From: Clostridia bacterium
GTDB lineage: Bacteria; Bacillota; Clostridia; Lachnospirales; Lachnospiraceae
DNA: 64,000 nt
NCBI GenBank assembly: GCA_910574475.1
Contig: CAJTAT010000006.1
Location: 112,492-176,491 of the forward strand
Direction of reading: 5' to 3'
Shown here: in pieces, positions 8,427 through 18,060 of the stretch
How the letters are laid out: each line of letters begins with the position of its first letter
How positions within the stretch are numbered: position 1 is the first letter of the stretch
Notes under the pieces: model-generated
What the model saw: the letters and a program-made list of their open reading frames with translations, nothing else
Databases searched by the model: none
Told to the model about the DNA's origin: nothing
Translations under genes and position numbers: made by a program

Positions 8427-9881
8427 ATGAAAAAAGGTTTTGACAACGATAAATATCTGGAGATGCAGTCTGAGCATATTCGGGAGCGAATTCGCCAGTT
8501 CGACAATAAGCTATATCTGGAGTTTGGTGGAAAATTGTATGATGATTATCATGCATCCCGGGTGCTGCCGGGATTTGAGCCGGACAGTAAGCTGCGCATG
8601 TTGATGCAGCTTGCAGATCAGGTGGAGATTGTGATCGTCATCAGTGCGGAAGATATAGAGAAAAATAAAGTCAGAGGCGATTTGGGAATTACTTATGATT
8701 CTGATTTGTTGCGCTTGAAAGATATTTTTGAGTCAAAAAACCTCTATGTAGGCAGTGTTTGCATCACCCATTATGCCGGGCAGTACAGCGCCCAGATGTT
8801 TCAGAGCCGCCTGGAGAAGATGGGAGTCCGGGTGTACCGTCACTATATGATACCAGGATATCCCAACAATATACCTGTGATTGTAAGTGAGGATGGCTAT
8901 GGTCACAACGAATATATCGAGACAACGAAGCCTTTGGTGGTAGTGACTGCTCCCGGTCCGGGAAGCGGAAAGATGGCAACTTGTCTTTCTCAGCTCTATC
9001 ATGAGCATAAACGGGGAATTCATGCAGGCTATGCCAAGTTTGAGACCTTCCCTATCTGGAACCTGCCTCTGAGCCACCCGGTAAATCTAGCTTATGAAGC
9101 GGCTACTGCCGATCTGAATGATGTGAATATGATTGACCCCTTTCACCTGGAGGCATACGGGGAGACAACGGTGAACTACAACCGGGATGTGGAGATTTTC
9201 CCTGTGCTGCGGGCAATTTTTGAGAAAATCTATGGGGAGTGTACGTATCAGTCGCCCACAGATATGGGTGTCAATATGGCCGGAAACTGTATCATGGACG
9301 ACGAAGTCTGCAGGGAGGCATCCAGCCAGGAGATTATCCGCAGATACTATCACACACTTGTAAATATTGTCAGGGGAAAAGCTGTAGAGGAAGAGGCTTT
9401 TAAGATTGAGCTGTTGATGAACAAAGTGGGAGTGACGACGCAAGATCGGAAGGCAGTACCTGCCGCAAAGAAGCGTGCCCAGGAGACGGGGCATACGGCG
9501 GCGGCTATGGAACTTCCAGACGGGCGCGTCATTACTGGAAAGACCAGCGATTTGATGGGAGCCTGCTCTGCATTGCTGATTAATGCCCTGAAGGAACTGG
9601 CAGGCATTGACCATGACATGCTGTTGATTACGCCTAATGTTATTATGCCTATTCAGAAGCTGAAGGTGGATTACCTGGGAAGCCGCAATCCGCGTCTTCA
9701 TATGGAGGAAGTTTTGATTGCCCTCTCCGCAAGCTCTGAGAGCAATGATTTGGCGGATTTGGCCCTTCGCCAGTTACCTCATTTGCGGGGAAGTCAGGTA
9801 CACACCTCGCGGATGTTGAGCGCGGCTGACGAGAAGACATTTCAGAGATTGGGAATTATGCTTACATCAGAGCCCAGATAA
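8427..9881 (+). CDS. DUF1846 domain protein
   Basis: A 484-residue cytoplasmic protein matching the DUF1846 (COG4868) family across its length, with landmarks KLYDDYHASRVLPGFEPDSK, APGPGSGKMATCLSQ (P-loop-like) and DMGVNMAGNCI. The family is widespread in Firmicutes and has solved structures, but I know of no established biochemical function. GPGSGK near 173-178 suggests nucleotide or phosphate binding. Start: GGGGGAG about nine bases upstream. No terminator is visible between it and the upstream glycosyltransferase gene. Confidence 0.85.
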   Translation: MKKGFDNDKYLEMQSEHIRERIRQFDNKLYLEFGGKLYDDYHASRVLPGFEPDSKLRMLMQLADQVEIVIVISAEDIEKNKVRGDLGITYDSDLLRLKDIFESKNLYVGSVCITHYAGQYSAQMFQSRLEKMGVRVYRHYMIPGYPNNIPVIVSEDGYGHNEYIETTKPLVVVTAPGPGSGKMATCLSQLYHEHKRGIHAGYAKFETFPIWNLPLSHPVNLAYEAATADLNDVNMIDPFHLEAYGETTVNYNRDVEIFPVLRAIFEKIYGECTYQSPTDMGVNMAGNCIMDDEVCREASSQEIIRRYYHTLVNIVRGKAVEEEAFKIELLMNKVGVTTQDRKAVPAAKKRAQETGHTAAAMELPDGRVITGKTSDLMGACSALLINALKELAGIDHDMLLITPNVIMPIQKLKVDYLGSRNPRLHMEEVLIALSASSESNDLADLALRQLPHLRGSQVHTSRMLSAADEKTFQRLGIMLTSEPR

Positions 9882-9945
9882 GAGGAAACCATGGGAGCTG
9901 TCACTTTTTACGATTAAAAATTTTTAGTACAACGGCCCCATTACT

Positions 9946-12297
9946 CTAGTCTGATGTGTCTAGGTTTTGCGGGATGATAGTTTCTCTAAATTCTGAGGGA
10001 GTCATTTTATTTAATTTTTTAAACGCTCTAATGTAACTTAGGGTGTTTGCATAACCTACATGAATCGCAATGTCTTTAATTTTGGTATTAGAATGTTTCA
10101 ATAAATCGATAGAAGCATCTATGCGAATTTGTGTCAGATAGTCTGTAAATGTTCTTGAAGTATGTTCTTTAAAGATTTTACTGAGATAAGGCACAGACAT
10201 ATAGACATCTTCGGCCATTTTACTGAGTGAGATATCCTGTTTGTAGTTTTGATTCATGTAGGAGATTACTTTTTCTATGATTTCAACATTCTTGTTCTTT
10301 TGACGATTTTTTATTTTTAAGCAGGCATTTTTGAGAAATTGGTTACAGATTTTTTTGATTTCAATCATTGATGGCGCCTGTGTAAGTTTTTCATTGAGCT
10401 GATTCATAGAGGATTGATTGATGATATCCATATCATACAAAAAATTAAGTACATGAGAAATTTCTTTGTAGATCGAATTTTTTATGGCAGAGAATGGCAA
10501 GTCTGTTGCCTCTAATTTCATTAGCCAATTCTCAAGATTCTTATTAGCGGTCGCAAAATCACCAATTCGTACAGAGTCAAGTATTTCGCTTTCTTCAGAA
10601 AAGCTGTCTAAAATAAAAGCTGTTGAGGACATAGAGATATTTGAAAAATTGATAACATCTCCTGAACCATTGCTGATAGCATAACGCATGGCTGAGCAGG
10701 CCTGGCGATAGGAAAGGACGATATTATTAAGAGAAGAAACAATGCTGCCTATGCCAATGGATAGGGTATAGGTGATGATATTAGAATTTGCTACCTCCTG
10801 TTGCACCCTTTCACAAAATTTTAATAAAAATGTAGGATCATTATCATTTGAGTTTATGATAATCCCCACATTGAGATCATCCAGGTCAATGGTATACCCC
10901 CACAAAGTATGTTCAAAAAACTGCTGAATCATTGGAAATAATTGCATTTTAATGATTTCATATTGTTCATCCAAAATGATACTAGATTGCTGTTCCATAT
11001 CAAGATGTAGTACACAACACGCAAAATAAGGATAAGGAAAGTAAATTTCCAGATAGTCAAGCCGTTTGGACTCATTGTTGTATGCGGCCATTTTACCTTG
11101 GAGCAATAGTGTTAGAGTGCGATGTTTGATCAACATACGATTATTTTCCCAAAGTTTTGTTAATGTTTTATTAGCCTGAACAATTTCTAGAATAGTTTTC
11201 TGTATGGATTCGGGATTTTTGTTTTCAACACTTGTGGGTAAATTTTTATTGAGTTCATTATAAAATTGCTTAATGGGCCGATACGCAGAGATTACCATAA
11301 ATACAACGAAACTAAGGGAAACTAAAAGGAAAAGTATCGTGTATATAATAATATGCTCTAAAAGTGCAGATGTAGGCTTTAACCTCTCAGATAAGGGCAG
11401 TGTTTCAATGATAAAATTGTTATTGAAGCGGGAGCGCATGTAGGTACAAATATATTCCTCATTGTCAGTATTGTCATATTTAAAGAAGCCTTCATGATTA
11501 TCAGGATCGGAAACTTGAGAAAAGAATGAAGAAGGCAGATACGTATAAATATCACTTTCATTTCCAGATACAATAATCTGACCGCTATTATCAACGATAA
11601 ACATTTCCTCGTTATTCGACGCTTCATTTAATAGCTTTGCAATTTCTTCCTCATATACATTGATAACGATTACGCCACCTTTATTTCGAAGTGATTCGGA
11701 GAGAGGAAGTAGTAAGGTGAGAACATTTTCACTGTCATTGGGATACTTTTCCAACATCTCCTGTGAAATAGCATATTGAGTATTATAAGGTTTGCGGCTA
11801 TTAAGCCATATGGCTTCACTGGAATTTTTGCTGTATATGTCCAGCCATTCCGTATCGTAGAATAAACTAAAAGATGTAGTTCCAATAGAGGATGTTACAA
11901 TGATATTTCCAGAATTAAAATAGATATAGACAGAATGAATATAACTGTTTGCAGTCTTTATATTAATAAGGCTGTCTGTTAATTGTTGTAGACGATAATA
12001 ATCGTGGCTGATATCTGTATCTTTTTTATTAATTAATCTTGCAGTAACTAATGCTTGCTGATATGCTAATCCTTCTATTTGAGTAAATGTTTTAGAAATC
12101 ATCATATCAGTTTTATCTAATGCATTGGCGCTGGAAGAAATTAATTCATTTTCTAATGAATTTCCATAAATGTTGTAAAATAAAAGAGAAATACTAATGC
12201 AAAGAATGGAGGCTATGCTACAAATGATACCCATTTTTTGGAGCATAGTTATACGTTTTTTGCCCTTGATAAAAGGTATACTTTTCTTGCCAGTCAT
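9946..12297 (-). CDS. membrane-anchored AraC family regulator with extracytoplasmic sensor
   Basis: The 783-residue protein has a membrane span at about 19-41, an extracellular Cache-like sensor of about 270 residues, a second span at about 315-337, a cytoplasmic linker region and a C-terminal AraC helix-turn-helix pair at about 685-775 (ISLSKMAEDVYMSVPYLSKI; IKDIAIHVGYANTLSYIRAF). This one-component layout is common in Firmicutes next to carbohydrate ABC importers. GGGGGGAGGA precedes the start. It is divergent from the nucleoside hydrolase/ABC importer operon and is its likely activator, sensing the nutrient outside the cell. The ligand is not known. Confidence 0.88.
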   Translation of the reverse strand: MTGKKSIPFIKGKKRITMLQKMGIICSIASILCISISLLFYNIYGNSLENELISSSANALDKTDMMISKTFTQIEGLAYQQALVTARLINKKDTDISHDYYRLQQLTDSLINIKTANSYIHSVYIYFNSGNIIVTSSIGTTSFSLFYDTEWLDIYSKNSSEAIWLNSRKPYNTQYAISQEMLEKYPNDSENVLTLLLPLSESLRNKGGVIVINVYEEEIAKLLNEASNNEEMFIVDNSGQIIVSGNESDIYTYLPSSFFSQVSDPDNHEGFFKYDNTDNEEYICTYMRSRFNNNFIIETLPLSERLKPTSALLEHIIIYTILFLLVSLSFVVFMVISAYRPIKQFYNELNKNLPTSVENKNPESIQKTILEIVQANKTLTKLWENNRMLIKHRTLTLLLQGKMAAYNNESKRLDYLEIYFPYPYFACCVLHLDMEQQSSIILDEQYEIIKMQLFPMIQQFFEHTLWGYTIDLDDLNVGIIINSNDNDPTFLLKFCERVQQEVANSNIITYTLSIGIGSIVSSLNNIVLSYRQACSAMRYAISNGSGDVINFSNISMSSTAFILDSFSEESEILDSVRIGDFATANKNLENWLMKLEATDLPFSAIKNSIYKEISHVLNFLYDMDIINQSSMNQLNEKLTQAPSMIEIKKICNQFLKNACLKIKNRQKNKNVEIIEKVISYMNQNYKQDISLSKMAEDVYMSVPYLSKIFKEHTSRTFTDYLTQIRIDASIDLLKHSNTKIKDIAIHVGYANTLSYIRAFKKLNKMTPSEFRETIIPQNLDTSD

Positions 12298-12537
12298 ATA
12301 ATTCCTCCCCCCTTATTATGAACAAGTTTATTATAATTGTTACCTAATTTTAAGTAAAGTATCAAAATCAATGATGTATTTTCACGATATTAATATTAAA
12401 AAATGATGATATAAAATTCAGGATTTTGTGTATATTTTATGAAATAATGATTCTTTACCCGAATACTCCGCACACAATACAATATGAGTACCAGAGAAAT
12501 TCAGTGGTACAAAAATATTTTTTAGGAGGAAAAAGTA
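12298..12537. promoter_or_regulatory. divergent control region between regulator and nucleoside-hydrolase operon
   Basis: A 240-bp AT-rich gap. On the minus strand TATAAT lies 17 bp after TTTACT, a possible promoter for the regulator gene. On the plus strand no convincing -35/-10 pair is seen, as expected of an activator-dependent promoter. The operon starts after AGGAGGAAAAAGTA. No clear operator repeat was found. Confidence 0.4.
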
Positions 12538-13518
12538 ATGAACAAGAAAAAGGTAATTATTGATTCAGACTACGGTACTTATTATGATGATGCGTTTGCT
12601 CTCCTGTACGCCGTACAAAATGAGGAATTGGATATTTTGGCAGTAAACTCCTCATATGGAGACACAAAATTGAGAGCACGTATTGCAAAAAAGCTTCTTC
12701 GAGTTGCAAATCGTTCGGAGATTCCCGTATATGCAGGAATTCCAGGTTCCATGAGCGGCGGCGCTTATATGTTTGGCTTTGAGGGTCAGAATATTTTGAC
12801 AGAAGAAGATTTAGAGGATCCAACTTTGGAGCCAGATGGATACAATGCAGATGATGTTATTATAGAAGCTGTGACAAAGTATCCACATGAAGTGACGATT
12901 ATTACCACAGGAACAGTTACGAATGTTGCTGCAGCCCTGATAAAAGAACCCAAAGTTGCAGAACTGGCAAAAGAACTTATTATCATGGGTGGAGTAATTG
13001 TACCTATTGTAGATGAGAAGGGAATTTCAAGGTCTCCGATTGAAGAATATAACTTAAATAATGATACATTTGCAACACAGATTGTCTGGAAATCGGGAAT
13101 TAATATTACATTGGTGCCAATTGATGTTACTTTAAAAGTACCATTGAGTAAAGAACAAATTGAAAAGATCCAAACGACAGATACGCCAATTGCAAAACAA
13201 GTCTCTGATATTATTTCCGTTTGGCCAGAACAGGAATATCTTATTTATACAAGCGTAGGAATTCCTACAGAGTTTACAGGACTGTGGCTTCATGACCCAT
13301 TAACCATTGGAGTCGCCCTGGATCGCAGTTTTATTAAAGAGGCAAAGCTGCATGTTGATGCAGAGTTTGCTCCTACCGTTATCTTGCGTGATATGATTGT
13401 ACGCGATGATATACTGCGGACAATACCTAAGAAAATGGCTCCTAATATGAATGTTGCGATCGGTGTGGACAATATACGGTTTACTGAGGAATTTACAAAT
13501 AAAATATGTAAGAAATGA
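12538..13518 (+). CDS. inosine-uridine-type nucleoside N-ribohydrolase
   Basis: A 326-residue enzyme of the IU nucleoside hydrolase fold, which splits the N-glycosidic bond of ribonucleosides to base and ribose using an Asp-bound Ca2+. Seen: the N-terminal Asp cluster IIDSDYGTYYDDAFAL (Asp 9, 11, 17, 18), TTGTVTNVAAAL, IIMGGV, YNLNNDTFATQI and the late HDPLTIGVAL with the conserved His-Asp. The cluster has two more residues between the Gly and the Asp pair than the usual DxDPGxDD pattern. It heads the ABC importer operon, so imported nucleosides, or a related N-glycoside, are its likely substrate. No signal peptide, so cytoplasmic. Confidence 0.85.
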   Translation: MNKKKVIIDSDYGTYYDDAFALLYAVQNEELDILAVNSSYGDTKLRARIAKKLLRVANRSEIPVYAGIPGSMSGGAYMFGFEGQNILTEEDLEDPTLEPDGYNADDVIIEAVTKYPHEVTIITTGTVTNVAAALIKEPKVAELAKELIIMGGVIVPIVDEKGISRSPIEEYNLNNDTFATQIVWKSGINITLVPIDVTLKVPLSKEQIEKIQTTDTPIAKQVSDIISVWPEQEYLIYTSVGIPTEFTGLWLHDPLTIGVALDRSFIKEAKLHVDAEFAPTVILRDMIVRDDILRTIPKKMAPNMNVAIGVDNIRFTEEFTNKICKK

Positions 13519-13528
13519 GGGAAAGGTA

Positions 13529-15064
13529 ATGAGATTATGTAAAAGAATCTTTACAAGTATATTTGTAATTATCTTTGCTGTTACTTTAGGGGCTTGTTCA
13601 AAAAGCGATAATAGCCAGGAACCACAAGTAGATGCAACATCTTCGAAGGAACAATCCAAAGGGGAAGAGGTGGTAATTAATGTAGCAGTGGGTAGTTTTG
13701 CTACATCCAGCGTCTATTCTGCGAAAGAACAATTTGAACAGGAACATTCAGGGGTTACGATTAATGTAGTAGAGATACCCTTTGGCTCTCTTTACGAAAA
13801 GCTATGTACATCCTTCGCCACAAATACAGAGGCATATGATATAGCCATCTATCCATCCAACTGGATGTCCGAATTTATTCAGGGCAACTCTATTATTCCG
13901 TTGGATGAATATTTGGCAGAAAAAGATAATTGGGATGGTCTTATAGATGCCTATTATGACATGCAATTATATAATGATCAAACATATGCGGTTCCTCTTG
14001 ATGGCGATAGTATTATTCTTTATTATCGAAAAGATGCATTAGAGAATGAAGAATATAAGGCCATGTTTAAAGAGAAATACGGCTATGATTTGGAGGTTCC
14101 CGTCACATGGGATCAATACATTGATATTGCAGAGTTTTTCAATGGATGGGACTGGGATGATGATGGAGAGCTGGAATATGGAACAATTGAGGCTATGGCT
14201 CCCAAAGATGTGGGAGGATATATTTTCCTGACTCATGCAATCACTTATGCAGCCCACCCAGATTATCCGGGAAATGCATTTTTTGATTATAATACACTTG
14301 AACCAGAAGTGACAAGTCCTGCATATAAAAAAGCTCTTGAGGAGTATAAAGAAATCTTACAATTCGGACCACCAAATATGATTAATTATGGCGGTGGTGA
14401 TGAAAGAGCAGCATTTGCGGCAGGTGAAGCGGCTATGGCTATCGACTGGCATGATACAGGAATTATGGCTCAGAATCCAGAAAATTCTAAGGTCAAAGAA
14501 AATACCGGATATGCATTAGTTCCCGGAACCTATGAATGTTGGAACCCTGAAACAGAAGCCTGGGATAGTTTTGAGGAAATACAGTATGCTCCATATTTGG
14601 CATTTAGTGGTTGGACTTCTTCCGTCACATCAACTTGTAATAATCCTCAATTGGCAGCAGAATTTTTGGACCTCATGGATAATGATGAAAATTCGCTGGC
14701 AGCCGTTACTACAGATGGAACGGCAAGAAATCCTTACAGGACAGAGCATTTGACAAATGCAGCCGCATGGGAGAATTCTGCGATTAAATTTTATAATGCG
14801 CAGGAATTTATCGATACAATTTTAAAGTCTTATACACATGAAAATGTACAGTTAGATATGCGTTTGCCTAAAGCCGGATCTTATCTGGACGCTCTTGACT
14901 TAGGTGTTTCGCAGGCACTTTCAGGGGATTTGGATGTAGATCATGCATTGGAATATATTTATGATTCTTGGGAAGAGATTACGGAAGAACAGGGAAGGGA
15001 TAATCAGCTTCAATTTTATCATAATACGTATTCAAATGTAACGACAGGAACCGGGGTAAATTAA
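13529..15064 (+). CDS. ABC importer solute-binding lipoprotein
   Basis: This start was chosen for GGGAAAGG just upstream and because it begins the signal peptide directly (MRLCKRIFTSIF); an in-frame ATG at 13451 lies inside the preceding gene. Lipobox LGAC places the lipidated Cys at about residue 23. The 511-residue protein belongs to the carbohydrate family 1 (MalE/UgpB-like) binding proteins, with the middle pattern PVTWDQYIDIAEFF and FAAGEAAMAIDWHD. Anchored outside the membrane, it hands substrate to the two permeases downstream. Gene context suggests a nucleoside or glycoside rather than a plain sugar, but this is an inference. Confidence 0.88.
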   Translation: MRLCKRIFTSIFVIIFAVTLGACSKSDNSQEPQVDATSSKEQSKGEEVVINVAVGSFATSSVYSAKEQFEQEHSGVTINVVEIPFGSLYEKLCTSFATNTEAYDIAIYPSNWMSEFIQGNSIIPLDEYLAEKDNWDGLIDAYYDMQLYNDQTYAVPLDGDSIILYYRKDALENEEYKAMFKEKYGYDLEVPVTWDQYIDIAEFFNGWDWDDDGELEYGTIEAMAPKDVGGYIFLTHAITYAAHPDYPGNAFFDYNTLEPEVTSPAYKKALEEYKEILQFGPPNMINYGGGDERAAFAAGEAAMAIDWHDTGIMAQNPENSKVKENTGYALVPGTYECWNPETEAWDSFEEIQYAPYLAFSGWTSSVTSTCNNPQLAAEFLDLMDNDENSLAAVTTDGTARNPYRTEHLTNAAAWENSAIKFYNAQEFIDTILKSYTHENVQLDMRLPKAGSYLDALDLGVSQALSGDLDVDHALEYIYDSWEEITEEQGRDNQLQFYHNTYSNVTTGTGVN

Positions 15065-15076
15065 AAATAGTTTTAG

Positions 15077-15110
15077 GACCGGGGGAATTGAATTGCCTCC
15101 GGTCTTTTTT
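15077..15110 (+). terminator. intra-operon terminator/attenuator after the binding-protein gene
   Basis: GACCGGGGG (15077-15085) pairs with CCTCCGGTC (15096-15104), followed by six T. It lies between binding-protein and permease genes, where partial termination would give more binding protein than permease. Confidence 0.8.
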
Positions 15111-15124
15111 AAAGGAGTAAATTT

Positions 15125-16069
15125 ATGGATAGAAAGAGAACAGATAAATTTAAACATATATTAGTTCTCCCAGCTCTTCTTATCTTTGTTGTCATAACTA
15201 TTTTTCCTCTGATATTCAATATTGTTTTAAGCTTATGCAATTGGAAATTAGGTGGCAATATTCAGTTTGTTGGATTAGATAACTATATATATGCATTTAA
15301 AAATGGCACTTTTTGGCGTACTATGTTAAATACTGTGATAGTCACAATTGTTGCTGTAGCCGTTGAATACGTTGTGGCAATGATTTTGGCTTACAATATC
15401 AATAAGCTCATACATGGTAAAAAATTTATACGTATTATCATGCTTTTGCCCATGCTTATGGCGCCGGTAGTTATTGGATTTATGTGGAAACAGATGTTTA
15501 ATGAGCTTTATGGACCATTAAATCATTTATTGTCATTGATAGGTATTTCAGGTATCCCATGGATTTCTCAATCAGGCTGGTCGTTAGTAGCAGTTATTTT
15601 AGTAGACATCTGGGAATGGACTCCCTTTATAACCCTTATACTTTTGGCAGGATTTCAGTCTTTACCTAAAGAACCCATAGAATCTGCCCGTGTTGATGGA
15701 GCTGGTGAAGGGCGAATTTTCTTTGATCTTACATTTAAAATGCTGTTACCTTCCTCAATTGTAGCAATTACTTTAAGAGCCATAGAAACATTTAAAATTT
15801 TTGATACGGTTTATATAGTTACAGCGGGAGGACCGGGAGTATCGAGTATGTCAGCTTCCATGTATGCATATCAAGTTGGATTGAGGAATTTTTCGCTGGG
15901 TAAGGCAGCGGCATTATGTGTAATTATGCTGATTATTGTTTTAGGCGTTTTTCAAATAGTCACAGCATTTCGGAAAAAAAGCTCCAAAAACTATCACAAG
16001 AATGATTTGATTTTGGAAGAAGAAAACTTTTCCGTTTATAATATAAGCAAGGAGGCAGAAGAAGGATGA
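15125..16069 (+). CDS. ABC sugar-type permease, MalF/UgpA family
   Basis: A 314-residue inner-membrane permease with six predicted spans. The cytoplasmic EAA loop that docks with the ATPase is visible as EPIESARVDGAGEGRIFFDL near 184-203. It forms a heterodimeric channel with the next gene, whose start overlaps this stop by four bases (ATGA), a sign of coupled translation. The N-terminus DRKRTDKFKHILVLPALLIF is typical of the family. AAAGGAG precedes the start. Confidence 0.9.
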   Translation: MDRKRTDKFKHILVLPALLIFVVITIFPLIFNIVLSLCNWKLGGNIQFVGLDNYIYAFKNGTFWRTMLNTVIVTIVAVAVEYVVAMILAYNINKLIHGKKFIRIIMLLPMLMAPVVIGFMWKQMFNELYGPLNHLLSLIGISGIPWISQSGWSLVAVILVDIWEWTPFITLILLAGFQSLPKEPIESARVDGAGEGRIFFDLTFKMLLPSSIVAITLRAIETFKIFDTVYIVTAGGPGVSSMSASMYAYQVGLRNFSLGKAAALCVIMLIIVLGVFQIVTAFRKKSSKNYHKNDLILEEENFSVYNISKEAEEG

Positions 16070-16917
16070 AAGATAGTAAAAAAGTACGTGTTTTACGAAA
16101 TATCCTGATCGTTCTGTGGATTATTGGCGTTACTTTTCCAATTTACTGGACATTGATTACTTCTTTTAAATCACAGGTTGATATTTATGGAGGACCCTAT
16201 TATTTTCCTGGAATTGACTTTACTCCGAATCTAAGCGCCTGGAACTTTTTATTTACAACAGGCTCACAAAGCTTTTTACTTAGCTTAAAAAATAGTTTAA
16301 TCATTAGCCTGATAAGTTCCATCCTGGTTTTAGTGATTGGTTCCATGGCGGCTTACGGGTTATCGCGATATCAATATAATTATTTTGGAAAAAATAGTGA
16401 AGATTTGGCTGCAACAATCTTATCTCAGCGTATGATGCCTCCGATTGTGGCTGTTATTGCACTATTTATTATGTTTTCAATCATAAATTTATTAGATTCA
16501 AAAGTAGGTATGATTATTGTCTATACTTGGATGAATCTACCCATTACGGTATATCTTTTAAAAGACTTTTTTGCTGGTATCCCGCAAGAACTGGAGCATG
16601 CGGCGGCAGTTGACGGATATTCAAAATTTGATCAAATTCGGAAAATAGTCCTTCCACTTGCAGCTCCCGGACTGGCGACTTGCTTTACCCTGGCATTCAA
16701 CTTTGCATGGAATGAATTTTTATTTGCTCTTATCCTTACATTTCAGAAATCTCAGACAATACCAGTGCTGATTTCCAGTATGAATGCACAGATGAAGCCA
16801 GAATGGTCCATCATATCGGCGCTAGGTATAGTGGCAATTATTCCCCCCACATTTATTGCTATTGCTATGGATAAGTATCTGGTTCAGGGCTTGTCCTTTG
16901 GTAGTGCAACCAAGTAG
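16066..16917 (+). CDS. ABC sugar-type permease, MalG/UgpE family
   Basis: The second permease subunit, 283 residues, six spans. The EAA loop is ELEHAAAVDGYSKFDQIRKI near 177-196. Family markers include FPIYWTLITSFKS near the N-terminus and NFAWNEFLFALILT before the last spans. It overlaps the first permease gene by four bases and is followed after 15 bp by the first ATPase gene with AGAAGGAGG as ribosome site. Confidence 0.9.
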   Translation: MKDSKKVRVLRNILIVLWIIGVTFPIYWTLITSFKSQVDIYGGPYYFPGIDFTPNLSAWNFLFTTGSQSFLLSLKNSLIISLISSILVLVIGSMAAYGLSRYQYNYFGKNSEDLAATILSQRMMPPIVAVIALFIMFSIINLLDSKVGMIIVYTWMNLPITVYLLKDFFAGIPQELEHAAAVDGYSKFDQIRKIVLPLAAPGLATCFTLAFNFAWNEFLFALILTFQKSQTIPVLISSMNAQMKPEWSIISALGIVAIIPPTFIAIAMDKYLVQGLSFGSATK

Positions 16918-16932
16918 AGAAGGAGGAAAAAC

Positions 16933-18060
16933 ATGGCACATATTGTATTGAAAAATGCTACAAAACGATATAACGGAAGTAAAATTGCCGCTGTTGATCA
17001 TTTATCAATAGAATGTAAAGATAAGGAGTTTCTGGCTATACTCGGGCCATCTGGAGCAGGAAAAACTTCAACGCTGAAAATGATTGCCGGAGTAGAAGAA
17101 ATTTCGGAAGGAAAATTGTATATCGATGATAAGGATATGACAAATGTACCCTCACAAAATAGAAATGTATCCATGGTTTTTGAGAGCTATGCCCTTTACC
17201 CCCATTTGACAGTTCGCGAAAATCTGGCGTTTCCATTGAAAGCACCTACTAGAATTCAGAAATTGACTAAGATGGAAATAGATGCAAAGGTGGAGGAATG
17301 GGCAACGATAGTCGGATTAAACAAACTGTTAGATAGAAAACCCAGTCAACTGTCAGGGGGACAGCGACAAAGAGTTTCTTTAGCAAGGGCGTTGGTTCGT
17401 TCACCAGAACCCAATGTGATTCTTATGGACGAGCCAATTGCACATTTGGATGCCAAGCTTAGGAATAGCATGCGAGCAGAGCTCAAGCGCTTGCACCAGG
17501 ATGTGGGCGCAACGATTATTTATGTTACACATGATTATGTGGAAGCTATGGCTATGGCAGATCGGATAGTCGTTCTTAATAATGGGAATATGATGCAACA
17601 AGGGACGCCCAAAGATATTTATGAAAATCCGTTGAACGAATTTGTTGCTTCTACTGTAGGAGAACCGCCAATGAATTTTTTAAGAGGGGAAATTGAAAAA
17701 AATAAGAATCACTATGATTTTATCTTTAAAGATCAACTGCCATTAAAATTAGAATTTATACCAGAAAAGCCAGGAATGGTTGATTTAGGTATCCGCCCCT
17801 CCGAAATACAAGTATCTCATCAAAAGCCAGAACAAAGCAGCTTTATAGGATATGTTGAAAATATTTTGCCCACCGGTGCAAAACAGATTATGGAAGTCAA
17901 TGTTTCAAATACAATGGTTTTGGTTAAGACAGAGAGAGACTATACATATCATAAAGGAGATATGGTTCATTTATTACCCGCCTTTGAAAAAATCTGCTTT
18001 TTTGACCCCATGAATAAAAAGAGAACTTCTGGAAAGGATGGTGAAAATTGCAATGGCTGA
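16933..18060 (+). CDS. ABC importer ATPase 1 (MsmK/UgpC type) with Q-loop Glu
   Basis: A 375-residue ATPase with Walker A GPSGAGKT, signature LSGGQRQRVS, Walker B VILMDEP, D-loop HLDA and H-loop YVTHD, then a TOBE-type regulatory domain after about residue 235. The residue normally Gln in the Q-loop (MVFQSYALYPH) is Glu84 here (gag codon at 17182-17184). The Q-loop Gln normally contacts Mg2+ and water and links ATP binding to the permease. A second ATPase gene with the same substitution follows, so the two probably form a heterodimer. The end of this gene overlaps the next start by about 23 bp. Confidence 0.9.
   Translation: MAHIVLKNATKRYNGSKIAAVDHLSIECKDKEFLAILGPSGAGKTSTLKMIAGVEEISEGKLYIDDKDMTNVPSQNRNVSMVFESYALYPHLTVRENLAFPLKAPTRIQKLTKMEIDAKVEEWATIVGLNKLLDRKPSQLSGGQRQRVSLARALVRSPEPNVILMDEPIAHLDAKLRNSMRAELKRLHQDVGATIIYVTHDYVEAMAMADRIVVLNNGNMMQQGTPKDIYENPLNEFVASTVGEPPMNFLRGEIEKNKNHYDFIFKDQLPLKLEFIPEKPGMVDLGIRPSEIQVSHQKPEQSSFIGYVENILPTGAKQIMEVNVSNTMVLVKTERDYTYHKGDMVHLLPAFEKICFFDPMNKKRTSGKDGENCNG

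Noticed and set aside
9087..9701. Long open frame opposite the DUF1846 gene
   Set aside because: It lies wholly inside a confidently identified gene on the other strand, with no ribosome site or family pattern.
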